The translations under genes and the position numbers were made by a program. Under the pieces are notes generated by a model. The model saw only the letters and a list, made by a program, of their open reading frames with translations. It was not told the DNA's origin and did no database searches. Positions 61,903 through 64,000 of a DNA stretch of 64,000 nt are shown here, one piece after another; positions within the stretch are counted from its first letter, which is position 1; each line of letters starts with the position of its first letter. The stretch comes from Bradyrhizobium sp. AT1 (GTDB taxonomy: Bacteria; Pseudomonadota; Alphaproteobacteria; Rhizobiales; Xanthobacteraceae), in NCBI RefSeq assembly GCF_001590795.1, contig NZ_JXDL01000001.1:3583780-3647779 (forward strand), written 5' to 3'.

Positions 61903-63129
61903 TCAATGCCCCGGCTTGACCAGCGGGCATTCACTGTCCGCCAAGGGCGCATAAACATCGCCACTCGGGACCTTTTCGAGCACGTTGTAGTATTCCCATT
62001 TCGACTTGACCTCGGACGGGTTCTTCACCTGGACGAGATAGAAGTCGTGCACGAGCTTTCCGTCCTCGCGCAGCTTCGCGCCCCGGGCGTAGAAATCGTC
62101 GACGGGGGTCGAACGCATGGTCTCCAGCACGGGATCCGTTGCATCGGTGCCGACCTTCGCGACGGCTTTCAGATAATGGCTCACGCCGGAGTACACCGCG
62201 GCCTGCGGCGCCGTGGGCATGGTGCCGCGAAGCTTGTAGAAGCGTTCGCCAAAGGCCCGGGTCTCTTCGTTCAAGGCCCAGTACCAGGCCGTGAGCGTCG
62301 TCAGGCCCTTGGCGATGTCCGGGCCCATGGCATGAACATCGCTGATGAACATCAGTTCAGCCACGGGCTTCTGGCTGCCCGCATTCATGCCGAATTCGTT
62401 CCACTGCTTCATCAGGGTGACCAATTGCTCGCCGGCATTGGCGAAGGCGATGATCTTGGCTCCCGACGCCTTTGCCTGCAGGATGAAAGAGCTGTAGTCC
62501 GCGTTTCCGATCGGGTGAAACACCGCGCCGAGCGACTTGCCGCCGGCTTGCGCGAGCACGCGCTGCGATTCCGACACCATGTTCTTGCCGAACGCATAAT
62601 CGGCCGCGATGAAGAACCAGGTGTCGTAGCCTTGCGAGACCAGCGTGCGGATCGGCCCCGACACCAGATTGTAGGAATCGTGCAGCCAGGCCAGCCCGGT
62701 TCGCGAACATTGCTTGCCGGCAAGCTCGGTGGTCGCCACCGCCGCATAGACCGCGATCTTGTTCTTGTCGCGTGCCAGCGACTGGATGGCCAGTCCAACC
62801 GCGGAGTTCGACACGTCGGCAACCATGTCGACGCCATCGACGTCGAACCATTTCCGGACGATGCCGACGCCGATATCCGGCTTGTTCTGGTGGTCGGCGG
62901 CCACAATCTCGACCTTGATCGACGGGACCTGCTTCTGGAAATCCTCTGCCGCCATCTTGGCGGCCGTGACGGAGCCCGGTCCCGACAAGTCGGACAGCGG
63001 TCCGGTCTGGTCGTTGATGATGCCGATCCGGACCACGCCGCCGGAGAGTTCGCCCGCGCCGGCGGGGAGGTACGATCCGATGAAAGCTCCAACGATCAGA
63101 AGTGTCGCGACGCGGCAGTTCCAGGCCAT
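61903..63129 (-). CDS. Branched-chain-amino-acid-type ABC substrate-binding protein
   Basis: 408 residues, signal peptide (cleavage near AGAGEL). VVRIGIINDQTGPLSDLSGPGS, VAADHQNKPDIGVGIVRKWF, and VKNPSEVKSKWEYYNVLEKV: the same subgroup as 23828 and 45197. No permease or ATPase nearby. Expressed toward the convergent methyltransferase gene and separated by 54 bases from the DJ-1/PfpI gene upstream. Confidence 0.9.
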   Translation of the reverse strand: MAWNCRVATLLIVGAFIGSYLPAGAGELSGGVVRIGIINDQTGPLSDLSGPGSVTAAKMAAEDFQKQVPSIKVEIVAADHQNKPDIGVGIVRKWFDVDGVDMVADVSNSAVGLAIQSLARDKNKIAVYAAVATTELAGKQCSRTGLAWLHDSYNLVSGPIRTLVSQGYDTWFFIAADYAFGKNMVSESQRVLAQAGGKSLGAVFHPIGNADYSSFILQAKASGAKIIAFANAGEQLVTLMKQWNEFGMNAGSQKPVAELMFISDVHAMGPDIAKGLTTLTAWYWALNEETRAFGERFYKLRGTMPTAPQAAVYSGVSHYLKAVAKVGTDATDPVLETMRSTPVDDFYARGAKLREDGKLVHDFYLVQVKNPSEVKSKWEYYNVLEKVPSGDVYAPLADSECPLVKPGH

Positions 63130-63183
63130 GCGAGTACCTTTCCAAAGATGACGTTGGGGCTTCCCTCCCGTTGACGAGCGAGC

Positions 63184-63885
63184 TTAAGCGGCCACTCTTG
63201 ATTTGAGTTTCGTGACCGCCTTCTGGACTGCCGCTGCGCGCTTGCGGAGCCAAGGTTCGGCGTCCGCGCGCATGCGCGCAATCAGCTCGGGTGGTGCATT
63301 CTGCACGGTGAGATCGAACGGCGGCTGCGGCTGGTACTCCAGCATGAGCTGGAGGTTCTTCGCGACATCCTCGCCGCAGAGTTCAGCCGCGACCTTGAAA
63401 CCGAAATCGATCCCTGCGGTCACGCCGCCGCCGGAAATGCGGTTGCGATCGACCACGACGCGTTCGTCGACGGCAATCGCGCCGAAGGCGGCGAGCTGGT
63501 CGCTCATCAGCCAATGGCAGGCCGATTTGTATCCGTCGATGAGTCCCGCCGCGCCGAGGATCAGGCAGCCGGCGCAGACCGAGGTGATGTAGCGCGCCGA
63601 TCCACCTTTCTCGCGCACGAAGGCGATCACCTCGTCGTCGTCCATGGTGTCGACCTGTCCCGGCCCGCCGCCGATGCAGAACACGTCGAGATCCGGGCAG
63701 TCGGCGAATGTCGTGGTCGGCAGCAGCGGCAGGCCGACGTCGCTCACGACGGGCTCTATGCGCTTCCACAGCAGATGCACCCGAACGTTCGGCAGGCGGG
63801 CGAAGACTTCGAAAGGCCCGGTGACATCCAGTTGGGTCATCCCCGGATAGTACAAAATTCCGATCTCGATCCGCTTGCCGGACAT
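63184..63885 (-). CDS. DJ-1/PfpI-family protein, isonitrile-hydratase-like
   Basis: 233 residues from the ATG at 63885 (GAGGAGCG upstream). IEIGILYYPGMTQLDVTGPFEVFA, DVFCIGGGPGQVDTM, and SVCAGCLILGAAGLIDG with the nucleophile Cys in VCAGC, HWLMSDQLAAFG. Lacks an AraC HTH, so not a GlxA regulator. Substrate uncertain; isonitrile hydratase is the nearest described type. Confidence 0.88.
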   Translation of the reverse strand: MSGKRIEIGILYYPGMTQLDVTGPFEVFARLPNVRVHLLWKRIEPVVSDVGLPLLPTTTFADCPDLDVFCIGGGPGQVDTMDDDEVIAFVREKGGSARYITSVCAGCLILGAAGLIDGYKSACHWLMSDQLAAFGAIAVDERVVVDRNRISGGGVTAGIDFGFKVAAELCGEDVAKNLQLMLEYQPQPPFDLTVQNAPPELIARMRADAEPWLRKRAAAVQKAVTKLKSRVAA

Positions 63886-63977
63886 GCATCGCTCCTCTCG
63901 CTGAACAAACGCATGTTGACAGGCCCGCCGGTTTGCCGAAATGTCATAATACACGCAATTCCTGCCAAGGCTTGCCC

Positions 63978-64000
63978 ATGGCTCGTTCAACCGTTCGCCG
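63978..64000 (+). CDS. Start of a gene running off the window (tentative)
   Basis: ATG at 63978 with AAGG a few bases upstream opens MARSTVR and continues past the window end. Divergent from the DJ-1/PfpI gene. Too short to identify. Confidence 0.3.

Overview
The window reads as a chromosomal segment of a GC-rich alphaproteobacterium, most likely Bradyrhizobium or a close Nitrobacteraceae relative. This is inferred from the gene content (pob/pca aromatic catabolism, many orphan solute-binding proteins, LplT-Aas fusion, Ku, OFA transporter), the strong GC3 bias, the GAAC-N7-GAAC SOS box and the palindromic elements. No rRNA or CRISPR array was seen. Only one tRNA is present.

Layout. 1-4.2 kb: signalling (HD-GYP regulator, secreted protein, CHASE2 adenylate cyclase). 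4.3-8.8 kb: 4-hydroxybenzoate to protocatechuate ring cleavage (pobA/AraC regulator, pcaHG/LysR regulator). 8.9-12.8 kb: glycosyltransferase, pncB, diguanylate cyclase. 12.9-17.5 kb: TetR gene with two identical operator-like palindromes, small ORFs and an LplT-Aas lysophospholipid repair protein. 17.7-22.1 kb: tricarballylate oxidation genes tcuA and tcuB, separated by a secreted hydrolase, with a divergent GntR gene. 22.1-26.3 kb: IclR-linked catabolic operon. 27.3-45.1 kb: a formate dehydrogenase and molybdenum/tungsten cofactor region. It holds a two-subunit FDH resembling the tungsten FDH1 of Methylorubrum, an OFA-type carrier, TusA, MoeA, MobB, FdhD, MobA, a MoeA-PBP fusion, a MoeA-like protein, a TupA-like binding protein and an HTH-PBP regulator. 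45.2-48.6 kb: three solute-binding proteins without permeases. 48.9 kb: tRNA-Ile2(CAT), followed by an accessory island. 53.5-57.5 kb: DNA repair (SOS-box FAN1-like nuclease with a DEDDh exonuclease domain; Ku). 57.6-64 kb: TetR-controlled redox genes, small enzymes, one more orphan binding protein and a DJ-1/PfpI protein.

Two accessory insertions stand out. First, a TIR-domain gene (38.1-39.3 kb) sits between mobA and a second, about 90 % identical copy of the mobA 3' end. That second copy still has the native overlap with the next gene, so the insertion appears to have displaced the native end and supplied a replacement. Second, just downstream of tRNA-Ile2 lies a DUF4238 gene, divergent from a 45-codon ORF and an 822-residue protein with two separate P-loop NTPase modules: a STAND-like first half and a KAP/Sll1717-like second half. 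Both loci look like abortive-infection or antiphage cargo. The small ORF plus double NTPase is the best candidate here for an undescribed system.

All functions are read from sequence motifs. No database search was run.
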